Assembly (NCBI GenBank): GCA_009705235.1
Contig: WLCR01000002.1
Location: 1-25,370 of the forward strand
Reading direction: 5' to 3'
Source: Actinomycetota bacterium
Lineage (GTDB): Bacteria; Actinomycetota; Actinomycetes; Nanopelagicales; Nanopelagicaceae
DNA: 25,370 nucleotides
Shown here: piece after piece, positions 25,291 through 25,370 of the stretch
How the letters are laid out: each line of letters starts with the position of its first letter
Numbering within the stretch: position 1 is the first letter of the stretch
The notes under the pieces: model-generated
The model's database searches: none
Seen by the model: only the letters and a program-made list of their open reading frames with translations
Told to the model about the DNA's origin: nothing
Position numbers and translations under genes: made by a program

Positions 25291-25370
25291 TTGTCTACAC
25301 CACAAATTGCAGTAAATGACATCGGATCAGCTGAAGATTTTCTAGCAGCAATCGAAGGCACAATCAGAAA
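25291..25370 (+). CDS. rpsA: 30S ribosomal protein S1 (5' end only)
   Basis: The window ends 26 codons into this gene. The visible N-terminus (STPQIAVNDIGSAEDFLAAI, then EGTIRK) matches the start of actinobacterial S1, which I recall as SPQVAVNDIGSSEDFLAAIDKTIK in Mycobacterium. S1 brings mRNA to the 30S subunit. The start is a TTG at 25291, preceded by CGGAG (25281-25285); an in-frame TGA at 25216 and the absence of any other start codon between them make TTG the only option. Its place after polA and an MFS-type gene is typical of the phylum as I recall it. Confidence 0.93.
   Translation, partial: MSTPQIAVNDIGSAEDFLAAIEGTIR

Overview
The window is a dense, essentially operonic stretch of chromosome from a low-GC, streamlined actinobacterium. 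The gene order (hisF-hisI-trpE-small membrane gene-trpC-trpB-trpA ... lgt ... gltB-gltD-pyk ... REC-ANTAR regulator-liv ABC operon ... polA ... rpsA) is, as I recall it, an order shared with Streptomyces-type Actinobacteria. The visibly AT-richer codon use, tiny spacers and frequent stop/start overlaps point to a genome-reduced planktonic lineage, most likely freshwater Nanopelagicales (acI). The taxon is an inference, because no 16S gene or species marker is present.

Layout: (1) 1-5124, a his/trp cluster on the plus strand: the 3' part of hisF, hisI, trpE, a 56-residue membrane protein, trpC, trpB and trpA, mostly joined by 1-8 nt overlaps. There is no trpF, trpD or trpG here. (2) 5121-7863, envelope genes coupled to trpA: a MauE/DoxX-like membrane protein, an anchored DsbA-like thioredoxin, lgt, and a VIT/CCC1 metal transporter. 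(3) 7864-16091, central metabolism: a short leader with a hairpin, gltB-gltD (glutamate synthase), pyk, an unusual 73-nt tRNA with anticodon CAA, and a PdtaR-like response regulator with an RNA-binding ANTAR domain. (4) 16092-20900, livK-livH-livM-livG-livF, a branched-chain amino acid ABC importer, with a promoter and palindrome in front of livK and a 16-bp hairpin between livK and livHMGF. (5) 20905-25370: a hotdog thioesterase (minus) divergent from polA (plus), an MFS transporter (minus) that abuts the polA stop codon, and the first 26 codons of rpsA.

How it works together: the region supplies histidine and tryptophan synthesis, glutamate as amino donor, branched-chain amino acid uptake, lipoprotein and disulfide maturation of envelope proteins, the pyruvate kinase step, DNA repair synthesis and translation initiation. 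I see no phage, transposon, CRISPR, toxin-antitoxin, restriction or biosynthetic cluster, and no gap above about 155 bp.

The items most worth a second look are not new gene clusters but small elements: the short-variable-loop tRNA with a leucine anticodon, the minimised tryptophan-operon membrane protein, the paired leaderless promoters between the thioesterase gene and polA, and the palindromic leaders and hairpins at gltB and livK. I did not find convincing evidence for a wholly undescribed system.
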